Counted from the stretch's first letter, positions 28,042 through 37,807 are shown. The stretch: DNA of 64,000 bases from Advenella incenata (GCF_004217095.1 NZ_SHKO01000005.1:186001-250000); one strand, 5' to 3'. Numbers and translations are program-made. The notes: generated by a model not told the origin, from the letters alone.

Positions 28042-28842
28042 ATGATCGAGCGAAGCCTGCATCGCACCAAAACCGAGTTATCCGAGTTCCTGATCCGACA
28101 CCGCAATAAGCTGACGCCGGCCGACGTTGGTCTGCCCGATAACGGACGACGCCGCACGCCAGGTCTGCGACGAGAAGAAGTCGCTGCACTGGCCGGCGTC
28201 GGACTCACTTGGTACACCTGGTTTGAACAGGGACGGGACATCCAGGTATCGGAAAAATTCCTGCTGAATGTTGCCTATACCCTCAAGCTTGACGACACCG
28301 AATGCAGCCATCTGTTTCTCTTGGCTCACAAGCGACCGCCCCCACCCGAGGCGCATCATCTGCTCACAGTCTCCCCCCTCATCCAGCAATTAATGGATGA
28401 TCTGGTCACAAGGCCCGCCTATGTGATCAATCTGCGCTGGGATGTCATTGCCTGGAACGCCGCGGCCGATAAGTTGTTTGGTTTCAGCTCGCAGGAACAT
28501 GAGCGGAGAAATATATTGCGTATCGTGTTCGCCAATCCCGACATGCGATGGCGCTTTTACGCCTGGCGTGAAGACGCGCCAAAGTTGCTGGCGCAATTTC
28601 GCTACGATTTTGCCATGGCGCCAGACGATCCCTCCATGCTCGCTTTGGTCGAGGCATTAAAGGCGTTGTCGCCGGATTTTCGGCGCTGGTGGCAAAAGCC
28701 GGACGATAAGCCGGCCAGTGCCATGCGATCTATCGTGGCGACCAATAACACACGGCTGTATTTCCGTCATGAAACGCTTGTGGTGGATGAACACCGGCAT
28801 CTCAAAATGGTGGTGTATTTTGCCGATCAAGCGCAACGATGA
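28042..28842 (+). CDS. XRE-family regulator with MmyB-like ligand-binding domain
   Basis: A 266-residue regulator. The N-terminal helix-turn-helix (about residues 10-75) reads RTPGLRREEVAALAGVGLTW, then YTWFEQGRDIQVS. A C-terminal MLTR/MmyB-type PAS-like pocket spans about 105-260 (VINLRWDVIAWNAAADKLFG, and FRRWWQKPDDK). This class controls adjacent exporters or reductases and binds fatty-acid-like ligands in studied cases. It is divergent from the DHA2 exporter and probably represses it. I use the ATG at 28042; a GTG four codons upstream is possible. Confidence 0.85.
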   Translation: MIERSLHRTKTELSEFLIRHRNKLTPADVGLPDNGRRRTPGLRREEVAALAGVGLTWYTWFEQGRDIQVSEKFLLNVAYTLKLDDTECSHLFLLAHKRPPPPEAHHLLTVSPLIQQLMDDLVTRPAYVINLRWDVIAWNAAADKLFGFSSQEHERRNILRIVFANPDMRWRFYAWREDAPKLLAQFRYDFAMAPDDPSMLALVEALKALSPDFRRWWQKPDDKPASAMRSIVATNNTRLYFRHETLVVDEHRHLKMVVYFADQAQR

Positions 28843-28930
28843 AGAAAAGCAAATCCACGCAGATGCTGAAATAATGGCGCTGGTCGCCTTGTGACAATAG
28901 CAAGCGGCGACATACCGAGTTATGGCAAAC

Positions 28931-28958
28931 GCCCGGATATGCTTAGCGCAACCCGGGC
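28931..28958. repeat. Dispersed palindromic repeat, copy 2
   Basis: GCCCGGATATGC-TTA-GCGCAACCCGGGC, matching copy 1 (24353-24380) at most positions and with the same arm and loop lengths. The bases that follow (CAATGACTCA here, CATTGACCCT there) are also alike. It lies between convergent genes. Confidence 0.65.
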
Positions 28959-29072
28959 CAATGACTCAAGGACTATGTTGGTGTTGCGCCCCCATATCGG
29001 CCAGGGGCGTCAACCCGATAGCGCACGTGAGCCTTGAAACAACGTTGCGCAAATCAATACCAACTGACTAGT

Positions 29073-29933
29073 TCAGCTGTAGCGACTTTCCAGCTCGTCC
29101 CATTCCGGTTTACCAACCAGCCGTTGACGTTCTGCAAAAGAGGCCACCAGCCCGCTGGACTCTTGCACTTCCTTCTCATCGCGCAGCACCGTCAGTGTTT
29201 TCTGCATGCCCGCTACTGCACCCTGCAGGGCAGCATTCGCATACAGCACGATGCCATAGCCAAGTTCCGCAAGTTGATCGGCATTGAAAATGGGCGTGCG
29301 CCCGCCAATGACCATGTTCATAAGCTGGGGTTTGGCAAGGCGCTGAGGGAGCGCACGTACTTGTTCGGCTTCTGTTACCGCTTCCACAAACAGAATGTCG
29401 GCGCCGGCCTCGGCGAACTTCTGGGCGCGCTCGATTGCCGCCTCAAACCCGAGCGTGGCTGCCGCATCGGTGCGTGCCATGATCAAAAAATCCGGATCGC
29501 GGCGTGCATCGACCGCAGCCTTGATCTTGCTGACCGCTTCTTCGGTAGATATCACCTCTTTGCCTGAAAAATGACCGCAGCGCTTGGGCGCAACTTGATC
29601 TTCCAACTGGATACAATCGGCGCCCGCACGCTCCAGAACCCGCACGGTATGGCGAACGTTCAACGCATTGCCAAAGCCCGTATCGGCGTCGACAATCAAG
29701 GGCACGTCTACCGCATCGCGAATCCTTGCCGTGTGTTCGGCAATCTCGTGCAAACCCATGAACCCCTGGTCCGGCATGCCAAACCACATATTTGTCACGC
29801 CTGCGCCAGTCACGTAGATGGCTTCAAAGCCAAGATCGGCAATGACTTTGGCAGACAAGGCATTGAATGCGCCTGGAACGATAATGCCACGGCGAGCTTC
29901 GACGAGTGACCTGAGTTGCTTTCTTGTCGACAT
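29073..29933 (-). CDS. Isocitrate lyase/PEP mutase family lyase, probable methylisocitrate lyase of the prp operon
   Basis: A 286-residue TIM-barrel enzyme. DADTGFG (82-88) binds the metal, and KRCGH (117-121) contains the catalytic cysteine of true C-C lyases of this family; phosphonomutases lack it. Its place after prpC-acnD-prpF says it should split 2-methylisocitrate into succinate and pyruvate. The sequence is not a typical Burkholderiales PrpB: the start (GIIVPGAFNALSAKVIADLG) and middle look closer to 2,3-dimethylmalate lyase and general ICL/PEP-mutase proteins. I therefore give no prpB symbol. It lies 57 bases behind prpF. Confidence 0.78.
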   Translation of the reverse strand: MSTRKQLRSLVEARRGIIVPGAFNALSAKVIADLGFEAIYVTGAGVTNMWFGMPDQGFMGLHEIAEHTARIRDAVDVPLIVDADTGFGNALNVRHTVRVLERAGADCIQLEDQVAPKRCGHFSGKEVISTEEAVSKIKAAVDARRDPDFLIMARTDAAATLGFEAAIERAQKFAEAGADILFVEAVTEAEQVRALPQRLAKPQLMNMVIGGRTPIFNADQLAELGYGIVLYANAALQGAVAGMQKTLTVLRDEKEVQESSGLVASFAERQRLVGKPEWDELESRYS

Positions 29934-29981
29934 GCAGTAAATCCTTTTTTATTTGAGGGTATTAAAAGTTAAATTTTCTCG

Positions 29982-29999
29982 TACACTTTTCAAAGTGTA
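29982..29999. repeat. Perfect 8-bp inverted repeat over the prpF stop codon
   Basis: TACACTTT-TC-AAAGTGTA. The prpF stop codon (29990-29992) overlaps the 2-base loop. Too tight a loop for a good hairpin and no T-run directly after it, so an operator or an mRNA-processing signal between prpF and the lyase gene is as likely as a terminator. Confidence 0.45.
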
Positions 30000-31201
30000 T
30001 CTACAGGAATCCGGACATAGCCTTCCATCAATACGCGGGCGCTGCGGCTCATGATCACTTTTTTCACAGTCCACTGCCCGGCTTCTTCAATCGCTTGCGC
30101 ACCGACCCGCAGCGTGCCCGATAGATGGCCGAAAGTCACGGACTGGCGCTCGCTCCCGCCGGCAGCCAGATTGACCAGGGTGCCGGGAATGGCCGCTGCC
30201 GTACCAATAGCCACGGCGGCGGTGCCCATCATCGCATGGTGCAATTTCCCCATGGAAAGCGCGCGTACGACAAGATCGATATTGCCGGCTGAAACCTGCT
30301 TGCCGCTGGATGCGATGTAGTCGACAGGCTGACCCACAAAAGCCACCTTGGGCGTGTGCTGCCGGCGTTCAGCTTCCTCGATATTTGCGATGAGCCCCAT
30401 GCGCAGTGCGCCATGAGCACGTATCGCCTCAAACATGGCCAGCACCTTGGCATCGCTATTAATCGCGTCCTGCAGCTCTGTGCCGGTAAAGCCGATATCC
30501 AGGGCATTCACAAACACAGTAGGAATACCTGCGTTGATCATGGTGGCCTGCAACTTACCGACACCGGGCACGTCCAGTTCATCGACCAGATTGCCGGTTG
30601 GAAACATGGCGCCTGCTGCACCGTCTTCTTCGGCAGCAGGATCCAGGAACTCAAGCTGCACTTCGGCTGCGGGAAAGGTAACCCCGTCCAGCTCAAAATC
30701 GCCCGTCTCCTGCACCTGGGCATTGGTGATAGGCACATGCGACACGATGGTCTTGCCGATATTGGCCTGCCATATGCGCACAGTGGCAACGCCATTTTGC
30801 GGGATACGGTCGGCATCGATCAATCCATTGCTGATGGCATACGGTCCCACGGCGGCCGACAGGTTACCGCAGTTGCCGCTCCAGTCGATGAACGGCTTGT
30901 CAATGGAGACCTGACCGAACAGGTAGTCTACATCGTGATCTGCGCGCTCGCTTTTGGACAGGATGACCACCTTGCTGGTGCTGGATGTGGCCCCGCCCAT
31001 ACCGTCGGTATGCTTGCCGTAAGGATCCGGGCTGCCAATCACGCGCAACAAGATCGCGTCGCGCGCGGCGCCGGGCGCCTGAGCAACTTCGGGCAGATCA
31101 TTCAAACGAAAGAAAACCCCTTTGCTGGTGCCGCCGCGCATATAGGTCGCGGCAATTTTCATCTGTGGTGCGTGAGTCATTGCTTGTTCCATGTCTGTCA
31201 T
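29990..31201 (-). CDS. prpF: 2-methylaconitate cis-trans isomerase
   Basis: A 403-residue PrpF-family protein with the diaminopimelate-epimerase-like double-domain fold. The N-terminal signature MRGGTSKGVFFRLNDLP and GNCGNLSAAVGPYAI are diagnostic, and GSPDPYGKHTDGMGGATS follows the first. In organisms with AcnD, PrpF is needed to isomerise the 2-methylaconitate that AcnD forms. The ATG overlaps the acnD stop by four bases (ATGA), so the two are coupled. A later in-frame ATG at codon 8 is also possible. Confidence 0.93.
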   Translation of the reverse strand: MTDMEQAMTHAPQMKIAATYMRGGTSKGVFFRLNDLPEVAQAPGAARDAILLRVIGSPDPYGKHTDGMGGATSSTSKVVILSKSERADHDVDYLFGQVSIDKPFIDWSGNCGNLSAAVGPYAISNGLIDADRIPQNGVATVRIWQANIGKTIVSHVPITNAQVQETGDFELDGVTFPAAEVQLEFLDPAAEEDGAAGAMFPTGNLVDELDVPGVGKLQATMINAGIPTVFVNALDIGFTGTELQDAINSDAKVLAMFEAIRAHGALRMGLIANIEEAERRQHTPKVAFVGQPVDYIASSGKQVSAGNIDLVVRALSMGKLHHAMMGTAAVAIGTAAAIPGTLVNLAAGGSERQSVTFGHLSGTLRVGAQAIEEAGQWTVKKVIMSRSARVLMEGYVRIPVDTL

Positions 31202-33801
31202 AGTGCCTGGCTGGCCGCTGGCGATTCAATAAAGTCCTGCGCAAAGCGTTGCAAGACGCCTCCGGCCTCATAGATGGACACTTCTTCGGCCGTGTCCAGA
31301 CGGCAGGTAACCGGCACTTCCAGGCGTTCACCATTTTTGCGAAGTATCACAAGTGTGAGCGTTGATCTTGGTTCGGGCGTTCCAACCACATCGTAGGTTT
31401 CCGTACCATCAATGTTAAGCGTCTGGCGATTAACGCCGGGTTTAAATTCCAGCGGCAATACGCCCATACCGACAAGATTGGTACGGTGGATGCGCTCAAA
31501 GCCTTCTGCAACAATGGCCTCTACACCAGCAAGACGTACACCCTTGGCTGCCCAGTCTCGCGAAGAACCCTGGCCATAATCTGCCCCCGCCACGATAATC
31601 AGTGGCTGCTTGCGTTCCATATACGTTTCGATGGCCTCCCACATGCGCACAACCTTGCCTTCCGGTTCAATGCGAGCCAGGGAGCCTTGTTTGATAGCGC
31701 CGTTTTCCTGCACCATTTCATTGAGCAGCTTGGGATTGGCAAAGGTGGCCCGTTGCGCCGTCAGATGATCGCCCCGATGCGTTGCGTAAGAGTTGAAGTC
31801 CTCTTGCGGCAGGCCCATCTTATCCAGGTATTCGCCTGCAGCGCTGTTGAGCAGGATGGCGTTGGACGGCGACAGGTGGTCTGTGGTGATGTTATCACCC
31901 AGCACCGCCAGCGGACGCATGCCCTTGAGTGCACGCTCGCCTGCCAGCGCGCCTTCCCAGTATGGCGGGCTGCGAATGTAGGTGCTCTGCGGGCGCCAGT
32001 CATACAAAGGACTGACCGCTTCGCCATCACGCACGCTAAGCGCAAACATCGGTTCGTATACGCTGCGAAATTGCTCGGGTTTAACACTGCTGGCGACAAT
32101 AGCGTCGATTTCCTCGTCGCTGGGCCAGATATCCTTCAGCGTAACGGGCTGACCGTTCTGGTCGGTGCCCAGCACGTCTTTCTCAATGTCAAAGCGGATG
32201 GTACCGGCAATGGCGTACGCCACCACCAGCGGGGGCGATGCCAGGAAAGCCTGCTTGGCGTATGGATGGATACGGCCGTCGAAATTGCGGTTGCCAGATA
32301 AAACAGCAGTCGCATACAGATCGCGATCGATAATTTCCTGCTGTATGACAGGATCCAGGGCACCACTCATGCCATTACAGGTGGTACAGGCAAAGCCCAC
32401 AATGCCAAAGCCCAGCCTCTCCAGTTCGGTCAGCAGATTCGCTTCTTCCAGATAGAGTTGGACCGCCTTGGAACCCGGCGCCAGCGATGACTTGACCCAT
32501 GGTTTGCGCACCAGGCCTCGCGCGTTGGCGTTACGCGCCAACAGCCCGGCCGCGATCACGTTCCGTGGGTTGCTAGTGTTGGTGCAACTGGTGATCGCCG
32601 CAATAATGACCGCCCCATCGGGCATGAGGCCGGGCTCATTTTCAACCACACCTGAAATACCAGCGCTGGCCAGATCAGAGGTAGACACGCGGCGGTGTGG
32701 ATTGGATGGACCGGCAATATTGCGCACCACGGATGACAAATCGAATGTCAGTACGCGCTCATACTGCGCTGTTTTCAAACTATCGGCCCACAGGCCAGCC
32801 TGTTTGGCGTAAGTTTCCACCAGCTTGACCTGCGCATCCTCCCGACCGGTCAGCTTCAGGTAATCAATCGTTTGCTGGTCGATGTAAAACAACGCCGCGG
32901 TGGCGCCATACTCCGGCGTCATATTCGAAATCGTAGCGCGATCACCCAGCGTCAGGCGGGCCGCACCTTCGCCATAAAATTCCAGGTACGACGATACCAC
33001 TTTCTGGCTGCGCAGAAACTCGGTCAACGCCAGGACCAGGTCAGTAGCGGTGATGCCGGGCTGCAGTTGCCCGGTAAGTTCAACGCCGATAATGTCCGGC
33101 AAACGCATCCAGGACGCGCGCCCCAGCATCACGCTTTCGGCCTCCAGGCCACCCACGCCAATGGCGATCACGCCCAGCGCATCTACGTGCGGCGTATGGC
33201 TGTCAGTACCGACCAGGGTATCAGGGAAAGCAATCCCATCACGATTGTGAACGACCGGCGACATCCGCTCCAGATTGATCTGGTGCATGATACCGTTGCC
33301 CGGCGGAATAACGTCGACATTCTTGAATGCTTTCTTGGTCCAATTAATAAAATGAAAGCGGTCATCATTGCGGCGATCTTCGACGGCCCGATTTTTTTCA
33401 AATGCGTCCTTCTCAAAACCGGCATATTCGACAGCCAATGAATGGTCCACGATCAACTGGGTGGGGACCACCGGGTTGATCTGGGCCGGATCGCCCCCTT
33501 GTTTGGCAATGGCCTCGCGCAACCCTGCCAGGTCCACGAGCGCGGTCTGGCCCAGGATATCGTGGCACACCACGCGCGCAGGAAACCACGGAAAATCCAG
33601 GTCACGCTTTCGTTCAATCAGTTGCCGCAGTGAATCGGTCAGCGTCGCAGGATCGCAACGACGCACCAGGTTTTCGGCAAAGACACGGGAGGTATACGGT
33701 AAGGTATCGTAGGCATTGGGCTTGATCGCATCGACCGCAGAACGCGCGTCGAAGTAATCCAGGCCGGTGCCGGGCAGAGGCTTGCGGTTTTCAGTGTTCA
33801 T
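31198..33801 (-). CDS. acnD: 2-methylcitrate dehydratase, Fe-S dependent
   Basis: An 867-residue aconitase-family enzyme that dehydrates 2-methylcitrate to 2-methylaconitate in the 2-methylcitrate cycle. The 4Fe-4S ligands are recognisable in AAITSCTNTSNPRN and in FACTTCNGMSG. VGTDSHTPHVDALGVIAIGV and the C-terminal swivel domain with GADYGQGSSRDWAAKGVRL match the aconitase A layout. Its close pairing with prpF is the mark of AcnD rather than housekeeping AcnA. It starts five bases after the prpC stop. Confidence 0.93.
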   Translation of the reverse strand: MNTENRKPLPGTGLDYFDARSAVDAIKPNAYDTLPYTSRVFAENLVRRCDPATLTDSLRQLIERKRDLDFPWFPARVVCHDILGQTALVDLAGLREAIAKQGGDPAQINPVVPTQLIVDHSLAVEYAGFEKDAFEKNRAVEDRRNDDRFHFINWTKKAFKNVDVIPPGNGIMHQINLERMSPVVHNRDGIAFPDTLVGTDSHTPHVDALGVIAIGVGGLEAESVMLGRASWMRLPDIIGVELTGQLQPGITATDLVLALTEFLRSQKVVSSYLEFYGEGAARLTLGDRATISNMTPEYGATAALFYIDQQTIDYLKLTGREDAQVKLVETYAKQAGLWADSLKTAQYERVLTFDLSSVVRNIAGPSNPHRRVSTSDLASAGISGVVENEPGLMPDGAVIIAAITSCTNTSNPRNVIAAGLLARNANARGLVRKPWVKSSLAPGSKAVQLYLEEANLLTELERLGFGIVGFACTTCNGMSGALDPVIQQEIIDRDLYATAVLSGNRNFDGRIHPYAKQAFLASPPLVVAYAIAGTIRFDIEKDVLGTDQNGQPVTLKDIWPSDEEIDAIVASSVKPEQFRSVYEPMFALSVRDGEAVSPLYDWRPQSTYIRSPPYWEGALAGERALKGMRPLAVLGDNITTDHLSPSNAILLNSAAGEYLDKMGLPQEDFNSYATHRGDHLTAQRATFANPKLLNEMVQENGAIKQGSLARIEPEGKVVRMWEAIETYMERKQPLIIVAGADYGQGSSRDWAAKGVRLAGVEAIVAEGFERIHRTNLVGMGVLPLEFKPGVNRQTLNIDGTETYDVVGTPEPRSTLTLVILRKNGERLEVPVTCRLDTAEEVSIYEAGGVLQRFAQDFIESPAASQAL

Positions 33802-33806
33802 AGGTA

Positions 33807-34961
33807 TTAGCGTTTGTCCAGCGGGATAAATGTCTGATCTTCCGGACCATTATAGTTGGCCGTCGGACGAATAATCTTGTTGTCGATACGTTGTTCGATA
33901 ATGTGAGCAGCCCAGCCTGCAGTGCGTGCAATCACAAACAGCGGCGTGAACATGGCGGTAGGCACACCCATCATGTGATACGACACAGCGGAGAACCAAT
34001 CCAGGTTAGGGAACATTTTCTTGATGTCCCACATGACGCTTTCCAGGCGTTCGGCAATGTCGAACATCTTCATGTTCTGCTGCGTTGCTGACAGTTTGCG
34101 CGCAACGTCCTTGATCACCTTGTTGCGCGGGTCGGAAATAGTATACACGGGGTGTCCAAAACCGATGATCACCTCTTTGTTTTCCACCCGGCGGCGAATA
34201 TCGGCTTCGGCATCATCCGGTGTTTCATAGCGTTTTTGCACTTCAAAAGCGACTTCATTGGCACCACCGTGCTTGGGGCCGCGCAGCGCGCCAATCCCGC
34301 CGGTAATCGCCGAATATATATCCGATCCCGTACCGGCAATCACGCGGCAGGTAAACGTGGACGCATTGAACTCGTGTTCAGCATATAAATTTAGCGAGGT
34401 GTGCATGGCATGCACCCACTCATCGGAGGGTTTCTCGCCATGCAGCAAGTGCAGGAAATGCCCGCCAATACTGTCATCGCTGGTCTCTACGTCGATGCAC
34501 CGGCCGTTATGACTGTAGTGGTACCAGTACAGCAGGGCCGAGCCCAGGCTGGCCATCAGGCGATCTGCAATGTCGCGTGCATCCGGCAGGTTGTGATCGT
34601 CCTTTTCAGGCAGCACGCATCCCAATACCGATACCGCCGTGCGCATGACATCCATTGGATGACTGGACGCCGGCAAGGCTTCGAGCGCATGCTGCAATTG
34701 AGCCGGCAGGCCACGCAAGCGACGCAGCTTCAATTTATAGGATGCCAGTTCTGCCTTGTTGGGAAGTTTCCCGTGGATGAGCAGGTGGGCTACTTCCTCA
34801 AATTCACAGGCCTGCGCAATATCCAGAATATCGTAACCGCGGTAGTGCAGATCGTTACCGCTGCGGCCAACGGTACATAGCGCAGTATTGCCGGCGACCA
34901 CGCCGGACAGCGCGACTGATTTCTTTGGCTTGAAGCCCTTTACTTCGGATGCTTGTGTCAT
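33807..34961 (-). CDS. prpC: 2-methylcitrate synthase
   Basis: A 384-residue citrate-synthase-family enzyme that condenses propionyl-CoA with oxaloacetate. The start is GLSGVVAG-like ([20 protein letters not shown]), followed by [10 protein letters not shown]. Catalytic residues occur in [14 protein letters not shown] (His), GFGHPVYTI (His) and [10 protein letters not shown] (Asp). I use the ATG at 34959-34961 with GAGGGGG upstream; the frame is open a further 58 codons through the promoter, with no homology. First gene of the operon, divergent from its ScfR-type regulator. Confidence 0.93.
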   Translation of the reverse strand: MTQASEVKGFKPKKSVALSGVVAGNTALCTVGRSGNDLHYRGYDILDIAQACEFEEVAHLLIHGKLPNKAELASYKLKLRRLRGLPAQLQHALEALPASSHPMDVMRTAVSVLGCVLPEKDDHNLPDARDIADRLMASLGSALLYWYHYSHNGRCIDVETSDDSIGGHFLHLLHGEKPSDEWVHAMHTSLNLYAEHEFNASTFTCRVIAGTGSDIYSAITGGIGALRGPKHGGANEVAFEVQKRYETPDDAEADIRRRVENKEVIIGFGHPVYTISDPRNKVIKDVARKLSATQQNMKMFDIAERLESVMWDIKKMFPNLDWFSAVSYHMMGVPTAMFTPLFVIARTAGWAAHIIEQRIDNKIIRPTANYNGPEDQTFIPLDKR

Positions 34962-35008
34962 GGTATCCCCCTCTTCTATGCAATACAAATATCGTGTAAC
35001 AATCAAGA

Positions 35009-35025
35009 TTTGCAGTTTACGCAAA
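35009..35025. promoter_or_regulatory. TTTGC-N7-GCAAA inverted repeat in the prpC/regulator gap
   Basis: A 17-base inverted repeat 48 bases upstream of prpC. The half-site TTTGC recurs in the tandem repeat at 35082-35099. The RamB/ScfR class of short-chain acyl regulators is known to prefer TTTGCAAA-like sites, so this is a candidate operator. Inference. Confidence 0.45.
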
Positions 35026-35081
35026 ACCACCGGCAATTGCATCAACAAGAAGGCGAATCTTGGTAAACTCCAGAGTGTATA

Positions 35082-35099
35082 TTTGCGAATTTTGCGAAT
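35082..35099. promoter_or_regulatory. Exact tandem repeat TTTGCGAAT x2
   Basis: Two head-to-tail copies of TTTGCGAAT directly abutting, 36 bases before the regulator start. A protein binding both copies would sit on one face of the DNA nearly one turn apart. Candidate autoregulatory or prpC-activating site of the ScfR-type regulator. Confidence 0.5.
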
Positions 35100-35134
35100 T
35101 CCTTTCGAATCCGACTGTTCCAGGATGAGCCACA

Positions 35135-36592
35135 ATGCGAAAAATATTCATGGGAGTACGGTTACGCCGCTTGCGCGAAGAGCGAAAACTAACCCAGATC
35201 GGGTTGGCTCGCATGCTGGGGCTGTCAGCCAGCTACCTGAATCAGATCGAACAAAATCAAAGACCGCTGACCATGTCGGTCCTGTTACGTTTGAGCGAAG
35301 TGTTCAATATGGACGTAAACACTTTTTCAGACGACGAGCAGACGCGCATGGTAGCGGCGCTGCGTGAGGTTGCCGCTACCCTGCCGGCGTCTGCGCTTGG
35401 CGGACACGAAGCGGCGCGAATATCACATGCTGAAATGCAGGAGATCGCAACGAACATGCCCGCCGTGGGCCGGGTGTTGATCGATCTGCATCGGCGTCAC
35501 CGCGAAGCGGTGGACCGGCTGGAAGCCATGGCGGAAAAGATGACCTACATGGATCCCGAAGATCCTGCAGACACGCTGATGATACAGACACAACCTTACG
35601 AGGAAGCGCGCGATTTTTTCTTTACCCATCACAACCATTTCTCGGAGCTCGACGCCCACGCCGAGCAGTGCCATACCTCCTGGGGGCTTTCCGATATGGC
35701 CCCGCCAGGCCTGGCAGACCGACTGGAACAGCGTTTGCGCGAACACCACAACGTTATTGTGGACACGCTACCGGCAGAAAAGGGCTTGCAGCGCGCTTAC
35801 AACCCGGCATTGCGGCGGCTTAGCCTGCCGTCACATATCACGCCTGGGCAGCGGGCCTTTCAAATGGGAACACAACTGGCATTTCTGGAACTGAACAACA
35901 TGCTTGAACGCATGGTGGACGCGCCCCGATTTTCCAGTCAGGCTGTACGCAAATTAGTACGCCTGGGTCTGGCTAACTATTTTGCGGCAGCGCTTATTCT
36001 GCCCTACAGACAGTTCCTGGCGTCTGCCGAACAATTGCAATACGACATTGACCTGTTAGGGCAACGCTTTGGCGTCAGCTTCGAGACAGTCTGCCATCGC
36101 TTGAGTACCATGCAGCGGCCCGATGCAACAGGCGTGCCGTTTTTCTTCATCCGGGTCGACCGCGCGGGCAACATATCAAAACGCCAGTCTGCGGCTCACT
36201 TTCATTTCTCCCGGGTCGGCGGGGCCTGTCCTTTATGGAACGTATATGAGGCCTTCTCAAGTCCCGGCAGAATTCTCAGGCAACTGGCCCGCATGCCGGA
36301 CGGACGCGTTTACCTGTGGATTGCGCGTACGGTATGTCACCAGACCGGCGGATTCGGGCAACCAACAAAGGACTTCGCTGTAGCGCTGGGGTGCGATGTA
36401 AAACATGCACATCGACTAGTTTACGCAAAAGGGCTGGATTTCAGCAATCCAGATATTCCGACACCCATCGGCATGGGATGCCGGGTGTGCGAGCGGCCCC
36501 AATGCGCGCAACGAGCATTTCCCTATATTGGCAGGGAACTGGACGTCAATGAGAACGTCAGCAGCATGTCTCCCTACCCCATGAACAGCTAA
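35135..36592 (+). CDS. ScfR/RamB-type short-chain acyl-CoA responsive regulator
   Basis: A 485-residue regulator. An N-terminal XRE helix-turn-helix (about 8-65) reads [20 protein letters not shown], then [20 protein letters not shown]955-like middle part follows, then a C-terminal ScfRs domain ending in a Cys-rich motif ([19 protein letters not shown]). Proteins of this type sense acyl-CoA or related intermediates and control propionate, glyoxylate or fatty-acid genes. It is divergent from prpC with about 170 bases between, containing several TTTGC repeats, so it most likely activates the prp operon. It replaces the sigma-54 or GntR type PrpR of other bacteria. Confidence 0.87.
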   Translation: MRKIFMGVRLRRLREERKLTQIGLARMLGLSASYLNQIEQNQRPLTMSVLLRLSEVFNMDVNTFSDDEQTRMVAALREVAATLPASALGGHEAARISHAEMQEIATNMPAVGRVLIDLHRRHREAVDRLEAMAEKMTYMDPEDPADTLMIQTQPYEEARDFFFTHHNHFSELDAHAEQCHTSWGLSDMAPPGLADRLEQRLREHHNVIVDTLPAEKGLQRAYNPALRRLSLPSHITPGQRAFQMGTQLAFLELNNMLERMVDAPRFSSQAVRKLVRLGLANYFAAALILPYRQFLASAEQLQYDIDLLGQRFGVSFETVCHRLSTMQRPDATGVPFFFIRVDRAGNISKRQSAAHFHFSRVGGACPLWNVYEAFSSPGRILRQLARMPDGRVYLWIARTVCHQTGGFGQPTKDFAVALGCDVKHAHRLVYAKGLDFSNPDIPTPIGMGCRVCERPQCAQRAFPYIGRELDVNENVSSMSPYPMNS

Positions 36593-36715
36593 AAAAATTC
36601 CGGTACGCAGAACGCGTTAAAGCCCGTTATGTGTTTGAAATTATTACGTTTATAATTGCCAATCGACCAGCACCCGCGGGCAGTATCTGCCGGCGTTAAT
36701 GACTAAGGGCAACGA

Positions 36716-37684
36716 ATGAAGAACACGTTCAAACCGATAAAATTTATAAGCATCGCACTCCTGGCAGTCGCACCATGCCTTGCTCATGCAGCCAGTAATT
36801 ATCCAGACAAACCCATTAGCATTGTGGTCCCTTATGCAGCAGGCGGCTCTACAGACCTGATCGGGCGCGCGCTGGGCGAAAGCATGGGGCGATATCTGAA
36901 ACAAACAATCGTTATCGAAAACAAACCGGGTGCGGCAGGCTCCATGGGCGCGCAGGAAATGGTGCGGACCCGACCCGATGGCTACAAATTGACACTGGCG
37001 CCCCATGGTATTTTCAGGCAACCCTATCTGCAAAAGACCCGCTATGATCCAATCAAGGACCTGACCTATATTGCATCGTTTTCAACCTATGACTTTGCTC
37101 TTGTGGTGGATGCCAAATCACCCTTGAAAACCGTCAAGGAATTTGTCGACTATGCCAAGCAGCATCCCGACGAGATCAGCGTTGGCACACCCGGGCGCTT
37201 TACCGGCAACCAGATGGTCATGGTAGAGCTGGGCAATGCCACCGGCGCCAAATTAACGCACGTCCCATACAAGGGCGATGCCGAGGCGATCACCGCACTG
37301 CTGGGCGGCCATATCAAAGCGGCCATCACCACCAATAGCATCCTGCCCTATATGGAAGCGGGAACCGTCCGTGTTCTGGGGGTCGCTTCCAAGGAGCGGC
37401 TCAAAGCATTCGACGGCGTCCCCACATTCACTGAAGCCGGCTATCCTGTCGTCATCCCCTCCCCTCTGGGGCTGGCCGGGCCAAAAGGCTTGCCTGCCGA
37501 GATCGTGGAAAAACTGGATGCAGCGGTTGCTGCAGCAGTCAAGGATCCGGTATTTTTGAAAGCCATCGGCGCCTACGGGATTCAGACTTATTACATGAAT
37601 CACACGCAGTACGCCGAGTTTGCTGTCAAAACGTTCGCCGAGGAAAAAGATATTGTGGGCAAAATGAACGAGGACAATAAGTGA
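36716..37684 (+). CDS. Bug-family periplasmic solute-binding protein (TctC)
   Basis: A 322-residue receptor with a signal peptide (about residues 1-25, ending CLAHA). The mature N-terminus NYPDKPISIVVPYAAGGSTD is the Bug signature that contacts carboxylates. VENKPGAAGSMGAQ-like VIENKPGAAGSMGAQE and PHGIFRQPYL follow. Bug proteins serve tripartite tricarboxylate transporters or act as orphan sensors, and they are highly expanded in Alcaligenaceae. No TctA/TctB genes are near, so this is an orphan. The ligand is unknown; being next to the prp region does not prove propionate-related binding. Confidence 0.87.
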   Translation: MKNTFKPIKFISIALLAVAPCLAHAASNYPDKPISIVVPYAAGGSTDLIGRALGESMGRYLKQTIVIENKPGAAGSMGAQEMVRTRPDGYKLTLAPHGIFRQPYLQKTRYDPIKDLTYIASFSTYDFALVVDAKSPLKTVKEFVDYAKQHPDEISVGTPGRFTGNQMVMVELGNATGAKLTHVPYKGDAEAITALLGGHIKAAITTNSILPYMEAGTVRVLGVASKERLKAFDGVPTFTEAGYPVVIPSPLGLAGPKGLPAEIVEKLDAAVAAAVKDPVFLKAIGAYGIQTYYMNHTQYAEFAVKTFAEEKDIVGKMNEDNK

Positions 37685-37807
37685 ACGCCATGAACCTGAT
37701 TGACTATCGGCGCTGACGCCGACTTCAATCGGTAGCGTTGTGTCGCCCTGCCCGTCATGAGAATGGGCGGGGTATTGAACCAGATAAGCTGCTCGCCCCC
37801 TATTGGT

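Noticed and set aside
34962-35135. 58-codon N-terminal extension of prpC
   Set aside because: Citrate-synthase homology begins at the ATG 34959-34961, which has a strong ribosome site; the extension covers the promoter and operator repeats.
37707-37722. Short hairpin TCGGCG-CTGA-CGCCGA after the Bug receptor gene
   Set aside because: Six-base stem and no T-run; too weak to call as a terminator.
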